Source of the DNA: Umezawaea sp039922235
Lineage (GTDB): Bacteria; Actinomycetota; Actinomycetes; Mycobacteriales; Pseudonocardiaceae
Direction: 5' to 3'
DNA length: 14,788 bases
Assembly: GCA_039922235.1 (NCBI GenBank)
Contig: JBDSAJ010000430.1
Span: forward strand, 1-14,788
A program made the translations under genes and the position numbers. Of the stretch, positions 7,506-13,692 are shown piece by piece. The notes beneath the pieces are model-generated. The model had not been told where the DNA came from, searched no databases, and was given only the letters and a program-made list of their open reading frames with translations. Position 1 is the stretch's first letter. Every line of letters starts with the position of its first letter.

Positions 7506-7521
7506 ATGGCATCGCGACTGG
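7482..7521. repeat. Inverted repeat with 10-bp perfect arms
   Basis: CCAGTCGCGA (7482-7491) and TCGCGACTGG (7512-7521) are perfect complements separated by 20 nt. The second copy of the 12-bp direct repeat lies in the loop. It is in the presumed 3' untranslated zone of the methyltransferase transcript. Confidence 0.5.
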
Positions 7522-7539
7522 ACCAACGGGAGCACCAGC

Positions 7540-7569
7540 CCACCTGCCGGATGGAGGTCCGGCGGGTGG
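7540..7569 (-). terminator. Probable terminator of the methyltransferase gene
   Basis: The arms 7540-7551 and 7558-7569 form a 12-bp stem with one G-T wobble and a 6-nt loop. It begins about 100 nt after the methyltransferase stop on the minus strand and is the most compact strong hairpin there. No U-tract follows. Confidence 0.5.
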
Positions 7570-7625
7570 CCCAGGTGTGGCGCAATTCCACACAGGACTC
7601 GGCGGTCCGGCAACGAGGGGGTCGA

Positions 7626-7641
7626 CTGTTCACCGGAACAG
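7626..7641. repeat. Short inverted repeat CTGTTC-accg-GAACAG
   Basis: Perfect 6-bp arms with a 4-nt centre, about 27 nt past the methyltransferase stop. It could be part of its 3' structure together with 7540-7569, or a 16-bp protein-binding palindrome. Confidence 0.35.
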
Positions 7642-7667
7642 GGGCGACACGTCACCTGACCTGGTGA

Positions 7668-8900
7668 TCACGCGACCAGTTCGACCGGTTCGGTCGCCCG
7701 GATGTCGCTCGCGCGCAGCGACGTGCCCGGCAGGCACAGCGCCCCGACGTCGGGCTCCTGCCCGCTGAGGATCCACCGGACCAGGCCCGCCAGCTGGTAG
7801 GCGATCATCGGCGGCACCGCGTCGCCGATGTGCCTGTAGGCGTTGCCGAGGATCGACACGTCGAACCGGAACCGGCGCGGGAAGCCCTGGAGCAGCGCCA
7901 TCTCGCGCACGGTGCACAGCCGGTGCTGCTGCGGGTGCGCGTACCGGCCGTTGCCGACGTGCGCGCACTCGCGCTTGATCGTCCGGGCGGGCTCGTCCCA
8001 CCACATGCGGCCGTAGACGTCCGGGTGCGACCCCCACCGGCCCGTTTCGATGATCTTCAACTGGGCCGGGTTCAGCAGCGCCGCCGTCGCCTCGGAGCCC
8101 ACGAGGTCCGCCCACGACCCGCCGTCCACCGGGATCGCCCGCATCCGGTGCAGCGTCCGGTCCTGGCGGAACGACGGCGACACGTGCGTCGGGTCCTTCG
8201 GGTGCGCGAACCCGGCGGGCACGGCGGGCAGCCGCGAGATCGCCCGGCGCACGGTGATCGCCGACGGCCGCACCTCCCAGCCGTCCCACATGTCCTCCAG
8301 CGTCCGCAGCGGCAGCCCGGCGTCCACCGCGACCACCAGCGCGCGTTCGCGGAGCTGCGGCAACCCGAACCTGGACAGCAGGTGCGAACCCGCGGCGACC
8401 CGGTAGCCGAGCTTCTCCAGCTCGTCGGCCAGCCCTTCGAGGTGGTGCCGCTGCCTGCCCTTGACCAGCTCGCGGGCGTTCTCCATCAGCACCACGCGCG
8501 GCCGCAGCTCGGCCGCGTACGCCGCCACCCGGCCGACGAGGGAGTTGCGCGGGTCGTCGCGCAGGTGGTTCGCCGCCGTGGTGCGGCTGAAGCCCGAGCA
8601 CGGCGGGCACGCCACCAGCACGTCCAGCTCGCCGCGCCGCAGGCCCCAGGCCTCGCGCACCACCGAGGGGTCGACCGCGGCCAGGTCGAGCTCCAGCGGG
8701 TCGATGCCGATGTTCGCGCGGTAGGTGCCGTTGCAGCGCAACGAACCCAGCTTCGACGACGGCTTCCCGATCTGGGCGTCGGCGGCGCCGACGACCGCGA
8801 AGTCCGGGTGGGCGTGGAAGCCGAGGCTCATCCCACCGGCTCCGGAGAACAGGTCCGCCACCCGGTAGGTGGCACCGCGGAGGGCTACGGGCGACGGCAC
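7668..8900 (-). CDS. DNA (cytosine-5-)-methyltransferase, orphan
   Basis: The product is 410 aa from GTG at 8900. The C5-methyltransferase motifs appear in order: motif I VADLFSGAGGMSLGFH (14-29), motif IV CPPCSGFS with catalytic Cys101, motif VI as MENAR (140-142; usually ENV), motif VIII PQLRER (181-186), a variable target-recognition region from about 200, and motifs IX-X ending with TVREMALLQGFP and HIGDAVPP (usually GNAVPP). It transfers methyl from S-adenosylmethionine to C5 of cytosine in a specific DNA sequence; the target cannot be read from sequence. No restriction endonuclease gene lies in the window. The reading frame is open far upstream, but the GTG at 8900 is chosen because a TACGAT -10 box ends 7 nt before it and motif I follows as expected. 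A GTG at 8927 is the alternative. Divergent from the HEAT-like gene. Confidence 0.92.
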   Translation of the reverse strand: MPSPVALRGATYRVADLFSGAGGMSLGFHAHPDFAVVGAADAQIGKPSSKLGSLRCNGTYRANIGIDPLELDLAAVDPSVVREAWGLRRGELDVLVACPPCSGFSRTTAANHLRDDPRNSLVGRVAAYAAELRPRVVLMENARELVKGRQRHHLEGLADELEKLGYRVAAGSHLLSRFGLPQLRERALVVAVDAGLPLRTLEDMWDGWEVRPSAITVRRAISRLPAVPAGFAHPKDPTHVSPSFRQDRTLHRMRAIPVDGGSWADLVGSEATAALLNPAQLKIIETGRWGSHPDVYGRMWWDEPARTIKRECAHVGNGRYAHPQQHRLCTVREMALLQGFPRRFRFDVSILGNAYRHIGDAVPPMIAYQLAGLVRWILSGQEPDVGALCLPGTSLRASDIRATEPVELVA

Positions 8901-8937
8901 GAGCGTGATCGTACGGCTGGGTGTCACCCGTTGTCGC
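8901..8937 (-). promoter_or_regulatory. Leaderless promoter of the methyltransferase gene
   Basis: On the minus strand, GCGACA (8932-8937), an 18-nt spacer and TACGAT (8908-8913) fit -35 and -10 boxes. The -10 ends 7 nt before the GTG at 8900, so transcription would start at or one base before the start codon. No Shine-Dalgarno is present. Confidence 0.5.
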
Positions 8938-8983
8938 AGACGACCCGTCCGCCCGGCGACACCGCTGTCCACACGGCATCCCG

Positions 8984-8996
8984 TAGGTTCCCGACT
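8984..8996 (+). promoter_or_regulatory. Leaderless -10 box of the HEAT-like gene
   Basis: TAGGTT at 8984-8989 matches TANNNT and lies 7 nt before the ATG at 8997. No good -35 is seen 16-19 nt upstream and no Shine-Dalgarno precedes the ATG. With the minus-strand box at 8908-8913 it makes a 96-bp divergent promoter region. Confidence 0.45.
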
Positions 8997-9791
8997 ATGG
9001 AGCTGCCGCCCGCCTGGCAACGGCCGGATCCGTTGCGTGGTCTGGAAGCCGTGCCCTGGAACGACTTGTCGGACGGGCGCGGGTCGGCGCACGGGATCGA
9101 CGAGCTGCTGCGCGGAGTGACCGACGAGGACCCGGCCGTCCGCGAGGCCGCGCTGACCGGCCTGGTCGAGCGGCTGCTGCCCGAGGACACCGTGTCCGAG
9201 GCGAGCGCCTTCGCCGTGCCGTTCCTGGCCGAGCTGGGCGCGAACTACAAGGTCGCGCCGGACGTCCGCGACCGGCTGATCTTCCTGCTGGCCGCGCTGG
9301 GCCTGGCGGGGTGCGGGTTCACCGAGGACGGCAAGCGCACCTGGCGGCGGTGGAACGCGCTGGGCCGCGAACTCCCCCGGCTGGCACCCGACTGGATCAC
9401 CCAGACCAGGTACGCCGTCGCGAAGGCGGCGCCGAAGGTGTTCGACTCGCTGGCCAACGCCGAGGTGGGGTGCGTGGTCGCGTTGGCCGCCGCCGTGCCG
9501 GAGGCCGTGCCGGCCCGGACGGCGCACGTGGTGTGGGACATCGCGCACGACGACTACGGGCGCTTCTCCGCCGTGCTCATCGACGCCGCCGCGGTCGCCC
9601 ACCACCTCATCCAGGGCGAGGAGTCCCACCCCTGGGTCCTCATGGGCACCGCCCAGCCGTACCCGGACCTGGTGCGAGCCTTGGAGGACGACGAGTACCC
9701 GCCGCACCAGCCGGGAGACGTGACGATGGCGCTGATGGGCTACCGGCTGGCCTTCCTCGCCGCATACGACGAGGAAGGCCTGCCGGGCTAG
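8997..9791 (+). CDS. HEAT-repeat-like protein of unknown function
   Basis: The product is 264 aa, without signal peptide or membrane segment, so cytoplasmic. The N-terminal part (about 17-85), with WNDLSDGRGSAHGIDELLRG, DEDPAVREAALTGLVERLL and TVSEASAFAVPFLAELG, is the pattern of actinobacterial HEAT-like helical-repeat proteins: paired helices with a conserved D-P-x-V-R-x-x-A turn. The rest is also helical, with a Trp-rich middle. Such proteins bind other proteins; some are encoded next to toxins or regulators, but nothing here shows a partner except the divergent methyltransferase. The frame stays open far upstream over the methyltransferase, but only as its shadow; the ATG at 8997 follows a -10 box and begins the family-like sequence. 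Confidence 0.75.
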   Translation: MELPPAWQRPDPLRGLEAVPWNDLSDGRGSAHGIDELLRGVTDEDPAVREAALTGLVERLLPEDTVSEASAFAVPFLAELGANYKVAPDVRDRLIFLLAALGLAGCGFTEDGKRTWRRWNALGRELPRLAPDWITQTRYAVAKAAPKVFDSLANAEVGCVVALAAAVPEAVPARTAHVVWDIAHDDYGRFSAVLIDAAAVAHHLIQGEESHPWVLMGTAQPYPDLVRALEDDEYPPHQPGDVTMALMGYRLAFLAAYDEEGLPG

Positions 9792-9855
9792 TGCGGTGGC
9801 CGCTAACCCTTGCCGGGTTTCGTGCCGTTCAGGGCGATTCATCGTGGTGCCGCCT

Positions 9856-9921
9856 CCCCCACGCCCGCCGGCGAAGAGGCACCGGCACCGTCCTCGTACT
9901 GGTAGTACGGGGGCGTGGGGG
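9856..9921. terminator. Branched hairpin between convergent genes
   Basis: CCCCCACGCCC (9856-9866) pairs perfectly with GGGCGTGGGGG (9911-9921). The 44-nt interior contains a second perfect hairpin, CGTACT-ggt-AGTACG (9895-9909), and a GAGG/CCTC pairing. It lies between the convergent HEAT-like gene (ends 9791) and the ATP-grasp gene (ends 9982), so a shared bidirectional terminator is likely. Size and branching are larger than usual. Confidence 0.6.
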
Positions 9922-9981
9922 CGGTGCCGCGAGGGATCCACCTGAGCCGCGCGAAACACGGTGAGGATTGCGGCCACCGCG

Positions 9982-11412
9982 CTAGGCCGTGACGGCTTCG
10001 CTCAGCTCGACCGACACCAGGACGTCCTCGTCGGCGATCGGGATCGCGGGCTCCAGCGGGCCGAGGCACGTGCCCCACTCCTGGTCCGCCAGCGCGAACG
10101 CGGCGACCGTGAGCGCGGCGACGGGACGGCCGGGCGGGAGCTGCTCGGCGTGGAAGTCCAGCTCCAGCCGGGCCCCCAGCGGCGACGGGCGCAGCCGGAG
10201 CGTGGCCTGCGGGGCCTCCTCCGGGTGCGCGAAGCGGGACGACCAGTCGGTGAAGACGATCGGCCGCTCGACGACCTCGGTCGGGTTGACCGCGCGGACG
10301 TTCGCGCCGACGGAGCCCGTGCGGAAGCCGTCCGACGCGGTGAGCAGCAGTTCCTCGAACTCCATCGAGGAGATGCCGAGGTCGTGCCCGGCCACCAGTG
10401 CGACCTGGACCAGCGACACCGGCAGCTGCGGCAGGGCGTCCTCGAAGCAGACCATCGCGCCGCCGTAGCGGGTGTTGATCTCCGTCGGCAGGAAGCCGTC
10501 CTCGGTGGCGATGCCGTCGAGGGTGAACGTGCCGCGGTAGTCGACCGTCTCGCGCAGCCGCTCGCCGACCCGGCGGGCCAGGTTGCGCATCTCGTCGCGG
10601 ATCCACGCGGGCGGGTCGTAGTACGACGCGCAGCCCGCGTAGAGGAACCTCGCCGAGCCCGCGCGGCGCGGCACGACCATCTCGATCGGCCGCAGCACCG
10701 CCGTGCCGTCCGGGAACACGATCCCGTGCACGCTCACCGGGATGCCTTCCAGGAACGGCATCACGCGGACGAAGTCACACTTGGGCGCGAGCACCGCGAA
10801 GGCGTCGGCCGCCTCCTCGCGGGACCGGACCCGGCGGACGAAGTTCGCGCCGCCGTTGATCGCGGGGCCGTCGCCGGACCACACGACGCCCGCGCCGCGG
10901 TCCAGCTTCTCCGTCGCGACCCAGAGGGCCTCGAAGTCCAGGTCCAGCACCACGGCCGGGGCGCGCGGCGCGGACAGCTCGTCCCACAGCGCGTCGATCG
11001 TGGTCTTGTTCTCCAGCTCGACCCACTCGGGGCGGCGGGCGTTGAGGACCGGGCGGCCGGCGAACTCGGGCGTGGAGATGTACGGGGTGCTGATGACCAG
11101 CGCCTCGCCCTCCGGGTCGAAGTCGTCGAGGATCGCGCGCACCTCGGCGTTCGGGCGTTCGAGCAGCTGGGTCAGCCTGCGCTGCTCCACCGCGACGAAC
11201 CCGCCGGCGATCCCGAGCGGCACCCAGCGGGAGACCTCGGAGTCGTGCAGCGGCGCGTGGTCATCGGTCGAGAGCACGAGCGTGTGGCGAGCACCGAGCT
11301 GGTGCAGCTCGTGCACGCGACTGCTCAGGCGCGCACCCCCGGCGAGCACGACCTTGCGGTCGCCGAACAACGTGCGAAGGCGCTCTTGGAGCGCAGGAAA
11401 GACAGGAGTCAT
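9982..11412 (-). CDS. ATP-grasp ligase (preATP-grasp / PGM1-like)
   Basis: A 476-aa ATP-grasp enzyme. The N-terminal 120 residues look like a preATP-grasp domain (KVVLAGGARLSSRVHEL, LVISTPYISTPEF); the ATP-grasp core follows (ENKTTIDALWDEL; INGGANFVRRV; DFVRVMPFLEGIPVSVHG) with the Mg-binding Glu311-Ile-Asn313 in TEINTRYGG. Enzymes of this superfamily activate a carboxylate as an acyl phosphate and join it to an amine or thiol. The opening and the GTFTLDG...DGFLPTEIN stretch recall PGM1-type peptide ligases, where the substrate is a peptide, but the substrate here is unknown. The longer frame to 11520 is rejected: the codons before 11412 lose the strong G/C third-position bias, and a promoter-like box (TACAGT, 11474-11479) lies in it. 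Stands alone on its strand; no partner biosynthetic genes are adjacent. Confidence 0.82.
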   Translation of the reverse strand: MTPVFPALQERLRTLFGDRKVVLAGGARLSSRVHELHQLGARHTLVLSTDDHAPLHDSEVSRWVPLGIAGGFVAVEQRRLTQLLERPNAEVRAILDDFDPEGEALVISTPYISTPEFAGRPVLNARRPEWVELENKTTIDALWDELSAPRAPAVVLDLDFEALWVATEKLDRGAGVVWSGDGPAINGGANFVRRVRSREEAADAFAVLAPKCDFVRVMPFLEGIPVSVHGIVFPDGTAVLRPIEMVVPRRAGSARFLYAGCASYYDPPAWIRDEMRNLARRVGERLRETVDYRGTFTLDGIATEDGFLPTEINTRYGGAMVCFEDALPQLPVSLVQVALVAGHDLGISSMEFEELLLTASDGFRTGSVGANVRAVNPTEVVERPIVFTDWSSRFAHPEEAPQATLRLRPSPLGARLELDFHAEQLPPGRPVAALTVAAFALADQEWGTCLGPLEPAIPIADEDVLVSVELSEAVTA

Positions 11413-11460
11413 CGCCGAGATCTCGCTTTGATGAGCAGCGGAGGAGAGCACCGGCGAGCG

Positions 11461-11490
11461 CCGGGTGACCCGCACTGTAGAGGCACCCGG
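11461..11490 (-). promoter_or_regulatory. Promoter with flanking inverted repeat upstream of the ATP-grasp gene
   Basis: On the minus strand TACAGT (11474-11479) fits a TANNNT -10; the leader to the ATG at 11412 would be about 55 nt. It is flanked by perfect 7-bp arms CCGGGTG (11461-11467) and CACCCGG (11484-11490), and the left arm extends to a palindrome CGGGT-g-ACCCG (11462-11472) at the expected start point, where a repressor could bind. No strong -35 is visible. Confidence 0.4.
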
Positions 11491-11530
11491 ATGGATCAGC
11501 GAAGCACGGTCAGGCAACAACCGGATGAAG

Positions 11531-11554
11531 GTCGTGGGACGCGTCCCGGACGAC
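11531..11554 (-). terminator. Palindromic hairpin after the small unknown gene
   Basis: A perfect 12-bp palindrome GGGACGCGTCCC (11536-11547) is flanked by GTCGT (11531-11535) and ACGAC (11550-11554), which pair with a 2-nt bulge. It starts about 20 nt after the stop of the small minus-strand gene at 11575 and precedes the promoter of the ATP-grasp gene, so it may separate the two units. Stem loop is tight (CGCG). Confidence 0.45.
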
Positions 11555-11574
11555 GGCCGCCCTCGCGCTGAAGA

Positions 11575-11778
11575 TCAGCGAGCGGCGGCGCGAAGGACCT
11601 GGTCAACGCGGTTGAGGAAGGCGCGTGATCCCTTGGGCTTCGGGAACGCGAGGTGGAGCGACGACAGCTCGTCCTCCGACGCGGGCGCGGCGGTGACGAT
11701 CGCCGCGGCGTCCTCAAGGAACCGCTGGCGCTTGGCCATCAGGCCGGCGTGCTCGGCCAGGGCACCGTCGATGCTCAT
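11575..11778 (-). CDS. Small protein of unknown function (67 aa)
   Basis: From the ATG at 11778 it encodes 67 residues with strong G/C third-position bias, which drops sharply upstream of that codon. The protein is soluble and helical, with an acidic-hydrophobic first half (MSIDGALAEHAGLMAKRQRF) and a basic end (KPKGSRAFLNRVDQVLRAAA). I recognise no family. A GTG at 11784 is an equally possible start; no Shine-Dalgarno precedes either. The gene is divergent from the epimerase-like gene, with an 18-bp palindrome 19-36 bp upstream of its start, suggesting regulation by a DNA-binding factor. Confidence 0.65.
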   Translation of the reverse strand: MSIDGALAEHAGLMAKRQRFLEDAAAIVTAAPASEDELSSLHLAFPKPKGSRAFLNRVDQVLRAAAR

Positions 11779-11796
11779 GTGCACGGCTGGATGCGG

Positions 11797-11814
11797 GTAA
11801 CTCACTTGAGTTAC
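11797..11814. promoter_or_regulatory. 18-bp palindrome GTAACTCA-ct-TGAGTTAC (operator candidate)
   Basis: The arms are perfect over 8 bp with a 2-nt centre, and the site is AT-richer than its surroundings. It lies between the divergent small unknown gene and epimerase-like gene, close to the former. On the minus strand TGGACC (11818-11823), 17 nt and TTACCC form a weak promoter whose spacer is mostly this palindrome. The shape fits a dimeric TetR- or MarR-type repressor site; the regulator is not identified. Confidence 0.55.
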
Positions 11815-11899
11815 ATCGGTCCACTCGAACGAGACCTTTAGGGCCAGTTTTGGCCAGGTGTCCGTAATTCGATCGGGGAGGGTCTGCTGGGATGGGGTC

Positions 11900-12787
11900 A
11901 TGCGAGTCCTGGTCACCGGCGCGTCCGGGTTCATCGGTCGCGCCGTCGTGGGTGGACTACTCGCCGCGGGCCACTCCGTTCGAGCGCTGACCCACACCGC
12001 CGACAGCCTCGACGGACTCGAGTCCGTACGGGGTGACCTGCGGAATCGTGCCTCGCTCGTCCCCGCGCTGGCGGGCGTGGAGGCCGTCGTGCACCTCGCC
12101 GCGGTGGCACGGGTGCGGGAGTCGTTCGAGCAGCCGCTGCACTACTACGAGGTCAACGCCGGCGGCACGGTGAACCTGCTGGCCGCCGCCGACGGGCCGC
12201 TGCGTGTGGTGTTCGTCTCCACCGGCATGGTCTACGGCGCACCGCTCGCGCAGCCGATCGCCGAGGACTGCCCGCGCGCGCCGGCGAACCCGTACGCCGC
12301 TTCGAAGGCCGCCGCCGAGGACGTCGTGGCGTGGACCGCCCGTTCTGGCGCGATCGGGGCCGCCACCCTGCGGGTGTTCAACGCGGCGGGCGGCGGCGAC
12401 CGCGACGGCACCCGGCTGATCACCCGCGCGGTGGACGCCGCGGCGGGCGGGCAGGCGCTGACGCTGTTCGGCAACGGCACGGCGGTGCGCGACTTCGTGC
12501 ACGTGGAGGACATCGCGGCCGCCGCCGTGCTGGCGCTGGAGCACACCGGGTTCGGGCGGCACGACGTGTTCAACGTCGGCGCGACCGCCGCGAGCGTGCG
12601 GGACGTGGTCGGCTCGGTGGAACGCGTCACCAGCCGCCCGGTGCCGCTCGTGCGCGCGCCCGCGCACGAGGGTGAGGTGGCGGAACTCCGCGCGGACACG
12701 ACCAGGCTGCGGTCCGTGCTCGGCTGGGAGCCGAAGCGGTCGGCGCTCGACGACCTCGTCCGCGACCAGTGGCTCAGCCGCGCTTAG
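11900..12787 (+). CDS. NAD-dependent epimerase/dehydratase (extended SDR, GalE-like)
   Basis: A 295-aa extended short-chain dehydrogenase. The NAD(P)-binding glycine motif GASGFIG is at 7-13, the VVHLAA strand at 63-68, the active-site Ser107/Thr108 in VSTGMVYG, and the catalytic pair YAASK (Tyr132, Lys136). The substrate-binding part includes FNAAGG and VRDFVHVEDIAAA, as in UDP-glucose 4-epimerase-like enzymes. It likely acts on a nucleotide-linked sugar; the exact sugar is unknown. Slightly shorter than GalE (about 330). The frame extends to a GTG at 11858, but ATG at 11900 directly begins the Rossmann fold and is preferred; it lacks a Shine-Dalgarno and has TGGGAT 6 nt upstream as a weak leaderless -10. 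Its last 14 bp overlap the convergent RNase Z gene. Confidence 0.9.
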   Translation: MRVLVTGASGFIGRAVVGGLLAAGHSVRALTHTADSLDGLESVRGDLRNRASLVPALAGVEAVVHLAAVARVRESFEQPLHYYEVNAGGTVNLLAAADGPLRVVFVSTGMVYGAPLAQPIAEDCPRAPANPYAASKAAAEDVVAWTARSGAIGAATLRVFNAAGGGDRDGTRLITRAVDAAAGGQALTLFGNGTAVRDFVHVEDIAAAAVLALEHTGFGRHDVFNVGATAASVRDVVGSVERVTSRPVPLVRAPAHEGEVAELRADTTRLRSVLGWEPKRSALDDLVRDQWLSRA

Positions 12788-13676
12788 GCACCGGGATCCG
12801 CTCCAGGTCCCTCGCGACCACGATCTCCCCGTCGAACACCTCGGCCGCCTCCGCGTGGAACCGCGACGCGTCCGGGTAGCGCTGGGAGAAGTGCGTGAGC
12901 ACGAGCTTGCGCACCCCGGACTCGGCGGCGACCGTCGCGGCCTGCCGCGCGGTCAGGTGGCCGTGGTCGATGGCGTGCCGCTCGTCGGAGTGCAGGTAGG
13001 TCGACTCGATCACCAGCAGGTCGGCGTCCTCGGCGAGCGCGTACACGCCGTCGCACAGCCGGGTGTCCATGACGAACGCGAACCGCTGACCCGGCCGGGG
13101 TTCGCTCACCTGCTCCAGCGTGACGTCGCCGAGGACGCCCTTCTCCTGGAGTTCGCGGACCATGGGTCCGGAGATCTCGTGCTCCTTCAACCGGTCCGGC
13201 AGGATCCGCCGCCCATCCGGCTCCACGAGCCGGTACCCGTAGGTGTCCAGCGAGTGGTCCAGCCTGCGCGCCTCGACCGTGCCGAACGAACCGGTCGCGA
13301 TGACGCCCTCGGCTTGGACGGGTTCCTGGCGGATGTCCGTGACGTCGTAGAACGAGCTGGCGTGCCGCAGCCGCTCGAAGAACTGCTGCCCCGACGCCGG
13401 GTAGTGCGCGAACACCGGGCGGGTCACCTTGTCCAGCGACAGCCGCTGCACGATGCCCGGCAGGCCGAGGCAGTGGTCGCCGTGGAAGTGCGTGACGCAG
13501 ATCCGGGTGATGTCGCTCGCCGCGACCCCCGCCATCAGCATCTGCCGCTGCGCGCCGTCGCCGGGGTCGAACAGCAGGCCCTCGGCGTCCCACCGCAGCA
13601 GGTAGCCGTTGTGGTTGCGCGCACGGGTCGGGACCTGGCTGGCGGTGCCCAGCACGATCAACTCACGGATCGACAC
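12774..13676 (-). CDS. rnz: Ribonuclease Z (tRNA 3'-processing endonuclease)
   Basis: A 300-aa metallo-beta-lactamase-fold enzyme of the short RNase Z type, which cuts the 3' trailer from tRNA precursors lacking encoded CCA. It begins MSIRELIVLGTASQVPT and RNHNGYLLRW, the typical opening, has FDPGDGAQRQM, then the zinc motif THFHGDH (His63, His65, Asp67, His68), a later His/Asp ligand region (AFVMDTRLCDG), and LTHFSQRY near the end. Start GTG at 13676: TAACGT ends 6 nt upstream, and the sequence from here is the canonical N-terminus. Length matches bacterial RNase Z (about 300-310). It overlaps the epimerase-like gene by 14 bp tail-to-tail and is divergent from the beta-lactamase-like gene. 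Confidence 0.95.
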   Translation of the reverse strand: MSIRELIVLGTASQVPTRARNHNGYLLRWDAEGLLFDPGDGAQRQMLMAGVAASDITRICVTHFHGDHCLGLPGIVQRLSLDKVTRPVFAHYPASGQQFFERLRHASSFYDVTDIRQEPVQAEGVIATGSFGTVEARRLDHSLDTYGYRLVEPDGRRILPDRLKEHEISGPMVRELQEKGVLGDVTLEQVSEPRPGQRFAFVMDTRLCDGVYALAEDADLLVIESTYLHSDERHAIDHGHLTARQAATVAAESGVRKLVLTHFSQRYPDASRFHAEAAEVFDGEIVVARDLERIPVPKRG

Positions 13677-13682
13677 GGCACG

Positions 13683-13692
13683 ACGTTAACGT
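13683..13692. promoter_or_regulatory. Palindromic bidirectional -10 box (ACGTTAACGT)
   Basis: A perfect 10-bp palindrome gives TAACGT on both strands. On the plus strand (13687-13692) it ends 7 nt before the ATG at 13700; on the minus strand (13683-13688) it ends 6 nt before the GTG at 13676. Both spacings fit leaderless transcription, and neither gene has a Shine-Dalgarno. The -35 sequences are weak on both sides. The starts are only 23 bp apart. Confidence 0.6.

Larger units (their letters stand above)
6950..7667. other. Gene-free, inverted-repeat-rich intergenic region
   Basis: This 0.7-kb stretch lies between the start of the thioester protein gene and the stop of the methyltransferase gene. 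Open frames exist on both strands (for example plus 7302-7667, minus 7277-7633) but their third codon positions are far less G/C-biased than in the neighbouring genes and they have no recognisable motif or Shine-Dalgarno, so I reject them. The right part should hold the 3' end of the methyltransferase transcript, the left part the promoter and leader of the thioester gene. It contains at least seven inverted repeats, listed separately, and the lowest GC patch of the window (around 7140-7185). Confidence 0.7.

Noticed and set aside
7277..7655. Minus-strand open frames of 113-118 codons in the same region
   Set aside because: Same weak codon bias, no start signals, overlapping each other and the predicted methyltransferase terminator.
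7302..7667. Plus-strand open frame of 121 codons in the intergenic region
   Set aside because: Third codon positions are much less G/C-biased than in neighbouring genes, there is no Shine-Dalgarno or TANNNT box at the GTG start, and no recognisable motif; the inverted repeats better explain the region.
8911..9977. Upstream in-frame extension of the methyltransferase frame to 9977
   Set aside because: It is the complement of the HEAT-like gene, low in complexity, and family members begin shortly before motif I.
9839..10080. Minus-strand frame ending in ...PTPPYYQYEDGAGASSPAGVGEAAPR just after the ATP-grasp gene, a possible RiPP precursor
   Set aside because: No ATG, GTG or TTG lies in frame between the ATP-grasp stop and this segment; the nearest GTG codons are inside the ATP-grasp coding region and would add an arginine-rich shadow sequence. 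The YYQY part is explained by the hairpin 9895-9909.
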